From positions 2,480,001 through 2,544,000 of the forward strand of contig NZ_AP022574.1 of the NCBI RefSeq assembly GCF_010729305.1: a stretch of DNA of 64,000 bases, read 5' to 3'. Of this stretch, positions 1 through 7,095 are shown one piece after another. The stretch comes from Mycolicibacterium psychrotolerans (GTDB taxonomy: Bacteria; Actinomycetota; Actinomycetes; Mycobacteriales; Mycobacteriaceae). Under the pieces are notes generated by a model, which was given only the letters and a program-made list of their open reading frames with translations, was not told the origin of the DNA and searched no databases. The position numbers and the translations under genes are program-made. The first letter of the stretch is position 1. Each line of letters opens with the position of its first letter.

Positions 1-1179
1 CCGGGGGAGTCGAACTACCGGCCGATCCAGCCGTGGGAGCGGGGCACCGTCGGTGACATCGCCTACGCGCTGGGCATGGAACGCCTGGCGCATGAGAAGC
101 CGCTGCAGCGGACGGAGGGGACGCGGCCCGTCGCCGCGAGCCGGACGATCGCGCCGGGGCAACGCGGCGTGATGCAGGTGATGTGGGACACCCGCACGTC
201 CCTGCCGAAGGCGGGTCAGCCGCGGCTGATGGTCGTGCTGATCCCCCGGATCCTGCGCAGCGGTGGCGCATCGACCGGCGCCACGACAGTGGCCGACAAG
301 GGCTGGGTGTTCCCCGTCGACAAGCCGCTCACCCCGGGCCCCGGCGACAACCAGGCGCTGGCGGTCAACACCCGGAACAACACCGTGGTCTACGAGGCCG
401 CCTTCGCGCTGGTGTGGGAGACCGACGAGAACTACGCCGAGAACATCAACGACGCGGAAGCCTATGCGTCGTGCCGGAATTGCGGTGCGGTGGCGGTGGC
501 CTACCAGGTGGTGTTCGTCATCGACAACGACGACACCAACGACAACGTGGCCACGCCGCAGAACCTCGCGGGCGCGTTGAGCTACGACTGCATCAACTGC
601 CTGACCTACGCGCTGGCGCAGCAGCTGTTCATCACCGTCGACGAGCCGCTCTCGGCCGGGGCGATGGCGAAGATCGACGAGGTGTGGACGCGGGTCGCCG
701 CCTTCCAGAAGTCGATCGAGGCGGGTCAGGTGAAGCTCGCCGACATCCAGCCCCAGCTGCAGGCCTACACCGACGAGATCAAGGCCATCGTCGAAGAGGA
801 TCAACCCGGCACGTTCGCGACGTCGACAGCGGTGGCCACGACATCCGCGCCCGCCGCACCGTCCTCGAGCGCCGCGCCGAGTGTGTCGGCCACCCCGGTG
901 GCGACGCCGACCAGTGGTACCCCGGAGCCCAGCGCCAGCGCCGCGCCGTCACCGAGTGAGACGGCCGCCCCGTCGACCTCCGCGGCGCCGACGACGACGG
1001 CGGGCTCGACGTCGACCGTTGTGGTGTCCGACCCCACCGCGACGGTTGACCCGTCGGCGACGGGCTCGACGTCGACGGGAACGGCGACGTCGGGGGACAC
1101 CACGTCCGGTGGCACGACGTCCGGTGGGACGACGTCGGGTGGGACGGCATCGGACGGGGGCACGGCAAGTACGCCGTGA
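1..1179 (+). CDS. C-terminal part of a large actinobacterial zinc-metalloprotease-type membrane/secreted protein (5' end outside window)
   Basis: The reading frame is open to the left edge, so only the last 392 residues are visible. The central part carries two Cys pairs (ASCRNCGAVAVAYQVV and YDCINCLTYALAQQL). From memory these resemble the conserved C-terminal region of actinobacterial proteins annotated as putative peptide zinc metalloprotease. No HExxH site lies in the visible part, so enzyme activity cannot be judged. The last 110 residues or so are a low-complexity Ser/Thr/Ala/Pro/Gly tail ending in TSGGT repeats, as expected for an exported, cell-wall-spanning tail. The family assignment is an inference; the partial state and tail composition are seen directly. 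Confidence 0.55.
   Translation, partial: PGESNYRPIQPWERGTVGDIAYALGMERLAHEKPLQRTEGTRPVAASRTIAPGQRGVMQVMWDTRTSLPKAGQPRLMVVLIPRILRSGGASTGATTVADKGWVFPVDKPLTPGPGDNQALAVNTRNNTVVYEAAFALVWETDENYAENINDAEAYASCRNCGAVAVAYQVVFVIDNDDTNDNVATPQNLAGALSYDCINCLTYALAQQLFITVDEPLSAGAMAKIDEVWTRVAAFQKSIEAGQVKLADIQPQLQAYTDEIKAIVEEDQPGTFATSTAVATTSAPAAPSSSAAPSVSATPVATPTSGTPEPSASAAPSPSETAAPSTSAAPTTTAGSTSTVVVSDPTATVDPSATGSTSTGTATSGDTTSGGTTSGGTTSGGTASDGGTASTP
1087..1148 (+). repeat. Short in-frame tandem repeat encoding TSGGT units
   Basis: Units of 15 bp (ACGTCCGGTGGCACG and close variants) follow one another and encode Thr-Ser-Gly-Gly-Thr in the tail of the preceding protein. It is a coding microrepeat that may vary in copy number between strains. 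Confidence 0.7.
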
Positions 1180-1441
1180 GGCGCCGAACGTACGGTTTCT
1201 GACGTCGCCACTCGCGTTCCGCGTCACAAAGCGAACACTCGGCGTGATTGATACGTAGCAGTGGCCGTCACCCACCGACCCCGTCGTCCAGACCGGGGAT
1301 GGGGTGCCGAAGTACCACGGCGCAGTATCGCGTGGCGGGGCCGCGCACTGGACCGTGTCCCGGCAGACGGACGAATTGACGTTCATGTATCGCTTACCGC
1401 CCGTTCACGCCGGCATGACCCCGAGCAACTAGCGTCGGCCG

Positions 1442-1678
1442 ATGCCGGCAGAAGCGCGGGCCTACGGTGCCCACCAGACCTTCCAGAGTGCCCTCCTCCT
1501 CGCCCTCACCGAGGGTCGAAGGGCTGATCGCGCAACACAATTCAGTGAGCAAACCTGGCATTTCATCGATGCTGTCGCGGGTGCGCACCCCGATGCCACG
1601 GCGGCCCTGATCAGTGCGGCGTACGACTCATTCGAACGGGATTGTGACGAGGCGTTGCGAAATATGGCCGAATGGTGA
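1442..1678 (+). CDS. Small conserved hypothetical protein (78 aa)
   Basis: I do not recognise a domain. The protein is acidic and predicted helical, without signal peptide, membrane segment or metal motif. There is no clear Shine-Dalgarno sequence before the ATG. A TAGCGT hexamer at 1430-1435 ends six bases before the ATG, which would fit a leaderless mycobacterial transcript. It is followed 21 bases later by a second small gene on the same strand, so the two may be co-transcribed. The 262 bp upstream (1180-1441) hold no gene I can support. Confidence 0.5.
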   Translation: MPAEARAYGAHQTFQSALLLALTEGRRADRATQFSEQTWHFIDAVAGAHPDATAALISAAYDSFERDCDEALRNMAEW

Positions 1679-1699
1679 ACGGAGTGCGACCATCCGCAG

Positions 1700-1900
1700 A
1701 TGGTCGATTCAAGCGAATGGACGGCTATCCAGCACGTGGTGGAGCGGCTGACACAGTGCTACCCCGCTGTCGAGCCGGACACCGTCATGACGGTGGTGCA
1801 CCGCTCCCACGCGATGTTCGACGGGCGGCCGCTCCGTGACTTCGTGCCGCTGTTCGTCGAACGGCGCTCCCGCGAGGAGCTCGCGAAGATCGGCGGCTAG
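1700..1900 (+). CDS. Three-helix-bundle (DUF3562-like) small protein
   Basis: The 66-residue product has the pattern of the small actinobacterial three-helix-bundle dimerisation family, with a segment like VERLTQCYPAVEPDTVMTVV followed by DFVPLFVERRSREEL. Such proteins are common and of unknown function in mycobacteria. The ATG follows the preceding small gene by 21 bases with a weak GGAG about 15 bases upstream. Cytosolic location is inferred from the lack of a signal or membrane segment. Confidence 0.6.
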   Translation: MVDSSEWTAIQHVVERLTQCYPAVEPDTVMTVVHRSHAMFDGRPLRDFVPLFVERRSREELAKIGG

Positions 1901-1909
1901 AAAGGCCGG

Positions 1910-2212
1910 CTACGTATCGTCGGGCTGGAGAGCGAATCGCTGATCGATACGGGCGATCATGGCGTCGAGTCGGGCGAGGTCGTCCTCGGCTCTGTGCATG
2001 TCGGCGATCACCCTGCTGGTGCTGTAACCGTCGCGGATGATGTCGCTCCGGTTACCGATGCGGTCCATCACCTGGCGCCGCTCGGCTGCCAGTTCCCGGC
2101 GCAGGCTCCGCGCTTGCTCCAGGTCCGCTACCCGCGCGGCATCTCGGGCATCGTTGCCGGCATCGTCGACGTCATCATGGACACGGTAATGACCCGGTCG
2201 CGGGATTCTCAC
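1910..2212 (-). CDS. Small coiled-coil hypothetical protein next to the left attachment site
   Basis: The 100-residue product is highly charged and helical (DLEQARSLRRELAAERRQV), suggesting a coiled coil. No known family was recognised. The GTG start lies only 16 bp from the left attachment core and has no evident ribosome binding site. Before integration the gene would have lain directly downstream of the tRNA-Arg gene on the same strand, so it probably relied on read-through from the tRNA promoter and is now cut off from it. Its 3' end converges on the gene ending at 1900. Confidence 0.45.
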   Translation of the reverse strand: MRIPRPGHYRVHDDVDDAGNDARDAARVADLEQARSLRRELAAERRQVMDRIGNRSDIIRDGYSTSRVIADMHRAEDDLARLDAMIARIDQRFALQPDDT

Positions 2213-2227
2213 ACGGCCGATTTAGGT

Positions 2228-2249
2228 GGTGCCCCCGGCAGGATTCGAA
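2228..2249. repeat. attL core: displaced 3' end of tRNA-Arg
   Basis: These 22 bp are identical to 12248-12269. On the minus strand they are the T-arm and acceptor 3' end of a tRNA. Here the terminal CCA is encoded (GGCACCA), which it is not in the intact gene on the right. One mismatch follows the core at 2250, then four more matching bases. Confidence 0.88.
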
Positions 2250-2330
2250 TCTGCCGCTTCACACTTCTGGCACATAGCTGGCGACCAGCCGAAACCACCC
2301 TTAAGCTTTAGCGATACACGCCTAACCACG

Positions 2331-2358
2331 TTGCAAGCAACGGCACTGCGCGTACTGT
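2331..2358 (+). promoter_or_regulatory. Candidate integrase promoter
   Basis: TTGCAA at 2331-2336 and TACTGT at 2353-2358 are separated by 16 bp, 47 bp before the integrase ATG. The predicted start of transcription lies just before the tandem arm-site repeats, so integrase binding there could repress its own gene. The call is by eye only. Confidence 0.4.
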
Positions 2359-2368
2359 GACGAAGTAC

Positions 2369-2390
2369 AGATCGTGCAGAGATCGTGCAG
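2369..2390. repeat. Tandem putative integrase arm-type sites near attL
   Basis: Two adjacent 11-bp copies of AGATCGTGCAG occupy 2369-2379 and 2380-2390. A 14-bp version (CAGATCGTGCAGAG, 2368-2381) recurs at 12191-12204 close to attR. Repeats near both ends of an integrated element, outside the core, are how arm-type sites of tyrosine integrases look. Binding is inferred. Confidence 0.6.
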
Positions 2391-2404
2391 GAGGAGCAAA
2401 CAGC

Positions 2405-3541
2405 ATGGGCGGGAAGCAAGGGCGACGAGGGTGGGGCCACGTCGTGCGGATGAGGTCGAAGCGCTACCAGGCGAGTTACGTGTGGCCGCTGGGCGGGCCC
2501 CGGCATTACGCGGCGACGACCTACACGGCCAAGACCGACGCCGAGCACTGGCTCGGCGTCGAGCGGCGGCTGATCGAGCGCGGCGAGTGGACGCCACCGG
2601 CTGAGCGGGCCGCTGCGGCGACGGTGGCCGGTGTGCGGCTGGCCGTCTACGGCAGGCAGTGGATCGAGCAGCGCAAGCTCAAGCCGCGCACTCGGTCGCT
2701 GTACGAGTCGCAGCTCGCTCAGTTGATTGAGCCGTCACTGGGCAGGCTGCCGGTCACCTCGATAACCCCGGCCCGCGTTCGCGGCTGGTACGCCGCTCTG
2801 GACGGTGTGAAGGTACGCCGCAACTCGCAGGCGTATGGGCTGCTGCACTCCATCCTGGCCACGGCAGTCAAAGACGGCCTGCTGGCGACCAACCCGTGCC
2901 AGATCGAGGGCGCGATGAACACCCACCGCCGCCGTGAGCCGGTGATCCTGTCGGTGCCCGACATGGCTCGGCTCGCCGAGGCCGCACCGGACAACCGGCG
3001 AGCGCTGATCCTCCTGGCGGCGTGGTGCGGGCTGCGGTGGGGCGAGGTCGCTGAGCTTCGCCGCCGCGACCTCAGCGAGGGCTGCAAGATCCTTACCGTT
3101 GCGCGGTCGGTTACTCGCCGCGACGGAGTTACCCGCGTCGACACACCTAAGACCACGAAGCCGCGGAAGGTGGTGCTGCCGCCGCACATTCGCGAGGCCG
3201 TCAAGCACCATCTCGACGTGCATGTCACGCCGGACGCTGACGCGCTGCTGTTCCCCAACGGCAAGGGCGAGCACCTCAACGACAAGGTGTTCGCCGACTC
3301 GGTGTTCCGGCCTGCACTGAAAGCCATTGAGCGCGAAGGGGTTCGGGTCCATGATCTGCGGCACTTCGCCGGGACACAGACGGCTCGTGTTGGCAACCTG
3401 GTGGAGACCATGTCACGGCTCGGGCACACGACGGCGAAGGCAAGCCTGCTTTATCAGCAGCAGGTCGATGGCCGGGACGCAGTGATCGCCGATGCGCTGT
3501 CGAAGCTGGCCGAAATCGAGGCTAAGGCACACCTCAACTAG
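2405..3541 (+). CDS. int: Tyrosine recombinase (phage integrase)
   Basis: Site-specific integrase that would join the element to the tRNA-Arg site. The 378-residue protein has an N-terminal arm-binding domain, a SAM-like core-binding domain (about residues 75-150) and a C-terminal catalytic domain. Catalytic residues are visible: Arg211 (CGLRWGE), His316 and Arg319 (HDLRH), His341 (RLGHTT) and Tyr350 (LLYQQ). The ATG at 2405 was chosen over an upstream GTG at 2357 because AGGAGGAG precedes it at good spacing and the upstream stretch overlaps the tandem repeats. It is the only gene of the element on the plus strand and lies next to attL, reading inward. Length is normal for actinophage integrases. 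Confidence 0.95.
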   Translation: MGGKQGRRGWGHVVRMRSKRYQASYVWPLGGPRHYAATTYTAKTDAEHWLGVERRLIERGEWTPPAERAAAATVAGVRLAVYGRQWIEQRKLKPRTRSLYESQLAQLIEPSLGRLPVTSITPARVRGWYAALDGVKVRRNSQAYGLLHSILATAVKDGLLATNPCQIEGAMNTHRRREPVILSVPDMARLAEAAPDNRRALILLAAWCGLRWGEVAELRRRDLSEGCKILTVARSVTRRDGVTRVDTPKTTKPRKVVLPPHIREAVKHHLDVHVTPDADALLFPNGKGEHLNDKVFADSVFRPALKAIEREGVRVHDLRHFAGTQTARVGNLVETMSRLGHTTAKASLLYQQQVDGRDAVIADALSKLAEIEAKAHLN

Positions 3542-3548
3542 GGTCGAC

Positions 3549-4895
3549 TCAGATCCCGCGCGCTCGCTCAAGCTCGCCCGTTTCCGATGCGTGTTGGGTG
3601 GATTGATCAGCGATTTCGGATCCTTGGATACTGAGTCGCTTGAGTAGTTCACCATCCGGTCCGTGAAGTTCCACTGTGACGGGATCCCGCGTAGCAGTTA
3701 GTGGCACACTTAAGCGGTCGAATCCTGTTGTGACCCAGTTTCTCACTACATCAACGGCTGCTGCGGCCGCCTCAGCGAGCGGCTCTGGCGCAAAGCTGGT
3801 GTCAATAAAGATCGATATTGCTCGGGCTGTGGCCTGGTTTTCACCGCCGGGGTCTCGGTAGAACAGATCCGGCGTGAACCCGCGATATGCGAATCCATCT
3901 GAGAATTCGTTGAATTCGGCTACTAGCGTCTGCGGCATGGCGTCCTTGCGGCCTGCTATCTCGATTCGGACCGGTCCGTAGTCAGGATGACCGGGATACA
4001 TCCTCGCGTAGATCTCTCGCTGCTCGGGTGTGTGCGCAGGGATGTTCTCAACCCATGACTTGAAGTTCTCGACGCTTTGCGAGCGCACCACACCCAATTG
4101 CACTGCTCCGATCATCAGTGACCTGAAAGCGAGGTTTCGCGTGTGGCCTTGTGCCAGCAACACGACGACGGGGATCAGCGCCAGGAGCCACCATCGCGAT
4201 TGGGTGCAGGCAAGGTACATCGTGATTACAAAGAGTGGGGGTACTACTGCCAGGCGCAGTTCTCTTTCCGCTTTAAGCCTGTCGGCTTCCGAGAACAGCA
4301 TGGGTTCGTTGCCGAGTAGCAGAGTTGCCGGTAGCTCCAATTCCGCCTCTAGAGCTCTGCGTGCTGCGCTGCCTTTCTCGCCGATCTCCTTATCCGGATT
4401 CACGAATTTGCCATCCTCGGTGATGGTGGGGTGCTGGTACAGCCTTCCGGCTGCTTGCATCTCGTACTCATGAATCACATCGTGCTGCGATCCGGTGCCG
4501 ACCGCCGCGACCCTGCGGTAAGCCCTGGTGATTCTTCCCCAGTCGCCCTTCTTGATCCGTTCGCCCGCAGACTTATCAAACCGTCGAAAGTAGGCAGTCA
4601 TACCTTGGCTTAGCAAGGGCGATGCCGCTTGCGAGACCGATCCGATCAAGTAGGCGACTATGCCGGTGGCGAGTCCGATCCAGATTGGCCCAGCGGTCAC
4701 CGCTAAGTCGTAGACGGCGGCGGCGACTTCGTTGGATGGTCGCGTGTTGATGTCCGGCTTGATCAGCATGCAAAGGAAGACCAGCCACATGTAGCCGGCG
4801 GCGAGCGGTGCCCGCAGGTCGCGGAAACCAGGAAGCGCCGAAGCGAGAATCTGCACATGACAACCATCCACCCTCCGGCCGGGCAAACGGTGCAT
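3549..4895 (-). CDS. Multi-pass membrane protein of unknown function (element cargo)
   Basis: The 448-residue protein has hydrophobic stretches at about 31-46, 65-87, 214-230 and 235-250, and possibly 256-270. A charged loop of about 125 residues separates the two pairs, and a soluble C-terminal domain of about 170 residues follows. The segment LLLGNEPMLFSEADRLKAE precedes the third membrane segment. I recognise no family. The coding sequence is visibly less GC-rich than the neighbours, suggesting separate acquisition. It sits between the structural genes and the integrase, where temperate phages and satellites often carry accessory genes such as exclusion or defence functions, but no such function is shown. 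The start is uncertain: an ATG at 4895 has AGGG upstream, and GTG codons at residues 9 and 14 are alternatives. Confidence 0.7.
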   Translation of the reverse strand: MHRLPGRRVDGCHVQILASALPGFRDLRAPLAAGYMWLVFLCMLIKPDINTRPSNEVAAAVYDLAVTAGPIWIGLATGIVAYLIGSVSQAASPLLSQGMTAYFRRFDKSAGERIKKGDWGRITRAYRRVAAVGTGSQHDVIHEYEMQAAGRLYQHPTITEDGKFVNPDKEIGEKGSAARRALEAELELPATLLLGNEPMLFSEADRLKAERELRLAVVPPLFVITMYLACTQSRWWLLALIPVVVLLAQGHTRNLAFRSLMIGAVQLGVVRSQSVENFKSWVENIPAHTPEQREIYARMYPGHPDYGPVRIEIAGRKDAMPQTLVAEFNEFSDGFAYRGFTPDLFYRDPGGENQATARAISIFIDTSFAPEPLAEAAAAAVDVVRNWVTTGFDRLSVPLTATRDPVTVELHGPDGELLKRLSIQGSEIADQSTQHASETGELERARGI

Positions 4896-4968
4896 TTCCC
4901 GCCCTGAGAAATTCCTCGGGCTAAGAGTCCCTGACCCGTACAGAACTGAAAGTGCAGTTCGTGCCGGT

Positions 4969-4992
4969 GGGGTTTGCGCGGGTGGGGAGGGG
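4969..4992 (+). other. G-quadruplex-type G-run cluster in a G/T-skewed gap
   Basis: Four G-runs (4, 3, 4 and 4 bases) separated by loops of 7, 1 and 1 bases lie on the plus strand. They sit in the 196-bp gap between two leftward genes (4896-5091). The whole gap from about 4955 to 5085 is strongly biased to G and T on this strand. No gene is supported there. It may form secondary structure in the 3' region of the upstream gene. Confidence 0.4.
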
Positions 4993-5091
4993 TCTGGTGC
5001 CGGGGTGTGTGCTGCTGGGGCTGTGTGGGCCGTGGAGCGACGTTCGGGGTGTCGGTGGTGTGGTGGTGTGGGTGTGTCGACTGAGGGCCTC

Positions 5092-5796
5092 TCAGCCCTG
5101 CTTCGCGGCCCTGTTCGCGGCGCGGGTCTGCGCGGCCTTCTGGGCGCGTGCCTGGTTCCTGGCCCGCGTGGCCTCTCTGCGCCTGAGCATCTCGTCCATC
5201 GTCGTCGGCAGGTCGGTGGGCAACCGGACCTTCTCGTCCTTGACGAGCAGCAGTTCGATGCGCGGGTCGCTGGTGAGGATCGTGAATGCCTCGTCGAGTT
5301 TCGTGACGGGCAGGTTGCACTGGTCGCCGTGGGTGTCGGAGTGCAGGGCTGCGATGAGCTTCTTCCACTGCGACCGTGTGATCAGGCCGTCGGCCTTGAG
5401 TGCGGCGACGGCGGTCTGGTGCTTGTTGCGCTCGGCGTCGAGCTGGGCCTGGTACTCGGCTTCGACCTCGCGCCGGATCTTGCGGCGCAGCTCGGCCTCA
5501 TCCGTAGTCGTAACAGTGGTGGTGTTAGGAGACATCGGTGCCGAAGAGGATTCGGGCGAAGAGGGCTTCGACACCGAAGAGGTAGAGGTCGTTGAAGGGT
5601 TGGCGCGCTTGCCATTCGTAACACCGTCGCTGTTACGAGAAGGGTTGGCGCGCTTGCCATTCGTAACACCGTCGCTGTTACGAGACGCGTAGACGCGGTG
5701 CTTGGTCGAGCAGAAGCGTTGCTTGGCCGCCATTGGCCCTGGCGTCGGGGTGAAGGGTTCGTTGCAGTACTCGCAGTTACGCGTCACTTCAGGCAT
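5092..5796 (-). CDS. Zinc-finger protein with internal 15-aa tandem repeat; putative DNA-binding regulator or replication-associated protein
   Basis: The 234-residue product starts with a C2CH-type zinc finger (CEYCNEPF then FCSTKHR). Next come two perfect copies of RNSDGVTNGKRANPS, a Ser/Thr-rich linker, a helical charged region (about residues 98-130) and a basic Arg/Ala-rich C-terminus. No ribosome binding site is evident, so a leaderless transcript is possible. A 14-bp palindrome ends eight bases upstream of the ATG, and three related inverted repeats lie inside the gene. This suggests that this or another element protein binds its DNA. It is the last of the leftward structural cluster before the membrane protein. 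Function is unknown; DNA binding is inferred. Confidence 0.7.
   Translation of the reverse strand: MPEVTRNCEYCNEPFTPTPGPMAAKQRFCSTKHRVYASRNSDGVTNGKRANPSRNSDGVTNGKRANPSTTSTSSVSKPSSPESSSAPMSPNTTTVTTTDEAELRRKIRREVEAEYQAQLDAERNKHQTAVAALKADGLITRSQWKKLIAALHSDTHGDQCNLPVTKLDEAFTILTSDPRIELLLVKDEKVRLPTDLPTTMDEMLRRREATRARNQARAQKAAQTRAANRAAKQG
5508..5530. repeat. Inverted repeat copy 3 (TCGTAACA-N7-TGTTAGGA)
   Basis: Eight-base arms with one mismatch and a 7-base spacer, the same layout as the two perfect copies at 5616-5638 and 5661-5683. It lies outside the duplicated 45-bp unit, so the recurrence is not explained by the tandem duplication alone. Confidence 0.6.
5594..5683. repeat. Two 45-bp tandem units, each with a perfect inverted repeat
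   Basis: Unit 1 (5594-5638) and unit 2 (5639-5683) are identical and encode the 15-residue repeat of the zinc-finger protein. Each contains TCGTAACA-N7-TGTTACGA with perfect 8-base arms (5616-5638, 5661-5683). The combination looks like operator or iteron DNA embedded in a coding region. Confidence 0.75.
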
Positions 5797-5803
5797 GCCG
5801 ACA

Positions 5804-5817
5804 GGTTACGCGTAACC
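5804..5817. promoter_or_regulatory. Perfect palindrome at the start of the zinc-finger gene (candidate operator)
   Basis: GGTTACGCGTAACC is a 14-bp perfect palindrome ending eight bases before the ATG at 5796. A near copy, GTTACGCGTCAC, lies at 5776-5787 inside the first codons, 29 bp away centre to centre. The GTTAC/GTAAC half-site is shared with the three intragenic inverted repeats, suggesting one DNA-binding protein recognises all of them. Confidence 0.55.
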
Positions 5818-5885
5818 GACCGGAGCCGCCACAACGAATTCTGTTCCCTCTCAGAGCCGTTCGTCAGCTACGAGAGGGGACAGGC

Positions 5886-6218
5886 TTACTTGCGTGCGCG
5901 GCCCTTCGCGGCCTTGACCACGCCAGCGGGGCCGCCGGTCTGCCGGTCGCGGGCCGGGGTGCGGTGCGGAGAGCGAGCGGCCTTGGCGCGGGCCAGGTCG
6001 TCGGCTCGCTGCTCGTCTGCTGCGCGGGCCCGACGGGCGCGATCCGACTCTGTGGCGGTGGCGGCCTGGGCGACAGCCTCGACGCCCGACGCCACCAGGG
6101 CGTCGTGCTCCGGTGTCCAGTCGGGTCGGCCCCGCAGGGTGGTGAGCTTGTCGGCGAGCAGCGACAGGTCAGCGGTGATCTTCTCGGCTGCCTGCTGCGG
6201 TGATCCAACAGCGGTCAT
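5886..6218 (-). CDS. Small phage-type hypothetical protein (110 aa)
   Basis: The product has a helical N-terminal half (AEKITADLSLLADKLTTLRG) and a basic Ala/Arg-rich C-terminal half. No family is recognised. The ATG at 6218 was chosen because GGAGGACACC precedes it directly; a start four codons upstream lacks such a site. It lies in the leftward cluster between an HNH gene and the zinc-finger gene. Confidence 0.6.
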   Translation of the reverse strand: MTAVGSPQQAAEKITADLSLLADKLTTLRGRPDWTPEHDALVASGVEAVAQAATATESDRARRARAADEQRADDLARAKAARSPHRTPARDRQTGGPAGVVKAAKGRARK

Positions 6219-6236
6219 GGTGTCCTCCAAGAGTGG

Positions 6237-6590
6237 TTATCGGTGGCGGGCTTTCGCGGCGTGCTGGGCGGTCTTTCTGCGATGACAAGGCGCGCAGCAG
6301 GACTGGGCGTTGTCGAGGGTGTCGGAGCCGCCGTCGGCGACCTCGACGATGTGATCCACATCGGTGGCGCGGCCCACGCAGAGGCCGGGGATGCGGAGCT
6401 GGCACTGGTAGCGGTCGCGGGCCAGGGCGGCGGGCCGGACCACGCTGCGCCAGTGGTGGCGGTCAGTCGCGACTGACGACGCGGTGCGGGGGCTCATGTT
6501 CCAGCCGACGTGCTCGGGGCAGCGCTTCGCCGGTGGTGTGACCAGTCGTCGGCATCCGTTGCGGCCACAGTGTTTTGGTGCTCGGGCCAT
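6237..6590 (-). CDS. HNH endonuclease
   Basis: The 117-residue protein has the HNH fold signature: a first Cys pair (CGRNGC and CPEH), then DRYQCQL, the DVDHIVEVADGG core with the metal-binding Asp-His, the Asn of TLDNAQ, and CCAPCHRRKT with the second zinc pair and catalytic-type His. In phages such proteins lie beside terminase and capsid genes and help DNA packaging; others are homing enzymes. Here no terminase is present, so it may assist a helper phage terminase or be a remnant. It ends 18 bases before the next leftward gene starts. Confidence 0.85.
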   Translation of the reverse strand: MARAPKHCGRNGCRRLVTPPAKRCPEHVGWNMSPRTASSVATDRHHWRSVVRPAALARDRYQCQLRIPGLCVGRATDVDHIVEVADGGSDTLDNAQSCCAPCHRRKTAQHAAKARHR

Positions 6591-6593
6591 GGC

Positions 6594-6923
6594 TCAAACC
6601 GCCTGTCTCGCAACGGGTTTGCGGAGCCGCTCGACTGCGCCGTCCTTGCGGAGATGGCAACTCACACAACGGGGTTCGTAATGCTCGGGGTGGCAGCAGT
6701 AGGGCGGGGAGACCACACGTCCGGCGGCGTCGCGGCGGCGCGGCTTCTCGGCCTCACAACCTGAGAAGCTCCAGTGCTTCGCGGGTTGCTCACAGTCGAC
6801 GCACGGGTGGTCGCGGGCGCTGCCCCGAGCAGACCGCAGCCGGTAGTGGATCGCGTTGTAGCTGGCGTCGTCGCCTCGCCAGTTCGGGTGCTGCTGGCCG
6901 GGCTTGAATCGTGGTCTCGGCAT
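6594..6923 (-). CDS. HNH-like zinc-binding phage protein
   Basis: The 109-residue product shows a Y-N-A-I-H-Y-R-L-R start of the domain, a Cys pair CVDCEQPA with WSFSGC, and a C-terminal CVSCHLRKDG. This pattern is common in small phage HNH proteins, but the central DHI motif is not obvious, so activity is doubtful. The ATG at 6923 has AGAGGAG upstream at good spacing, which sets the start. It lies directly before the second HNH gene (three-base gap) and downstream of capsid after a hairpin. Confidence 0.7.
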   Translation of the reverse strand: MPRPRFKPGQQHPNWRGDDASYNAIHYRLRSARGSARDHPCVDCEQPAKHWSFSGCEAEKPRRRDAAGRVVSPPYCCHPEHYEPRCVSCHLRKDGAVERLRKPVARQAV

Positions 6924-6947
6924 GAGGCTCCTCTCGCGGGGTGCCCC

Positions 6948-6987
6948 GGCCCCCGGCGTCACAAGGAGAGGAGTGTCGCCGGGGGCC
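6948..6987. terminator. GC-rich hairpin between capsid and HNH genes
   Basis: Perfect 11-bp arms (GGCCCCCGGCG at 6948-6958 and its complement at 6977-6987) flank an 18-base loop. It lies in the 172-bp gap (6924-7095) downstream of the capsid stop and 25 bases upstream of the next ATG. It could end or attenuate transcription after the highly expressed capsid gene. No U-tract follows. Confidence 0.5.
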
Positions 6988-7095
6988 GAGGGCCTGGAGA
7001 GCACACCGGCCGGCGCGGAGGATCAGGACGCAGGCTAGGTGCTCTCGGTTCCCGCGAAACAGGCTGCTGCTCCACCAGTCTCGCGGGCTACCGTG

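Noticed and set aside
1180..1441. Possible small genes in the gap after the partial first gene
   Set aside because: Frames here lack ribosome binding sites and mycobacterial codon use; no gene supported.
1994..2311. A plus-strand frame containing GAPGRIRICRF
   Set aside because: Same artefact over the displaced tRNA 3' end at attL, and antisense to the gene at 1910-2212.
2357..2404. Upstream GTG start for the integrase
   Set aside because: It has no ribosome binding site and would include the tandem arm-site repeats, while ATG 2405 has AGGAGGAG.
4763..5368. A minus-strand frame rich in Pro/His/Gln/Arg
   Set aside because: Low-complexity shadow across the G/T-skewed gap and two real genes; no ribosome binding site or family likeness.
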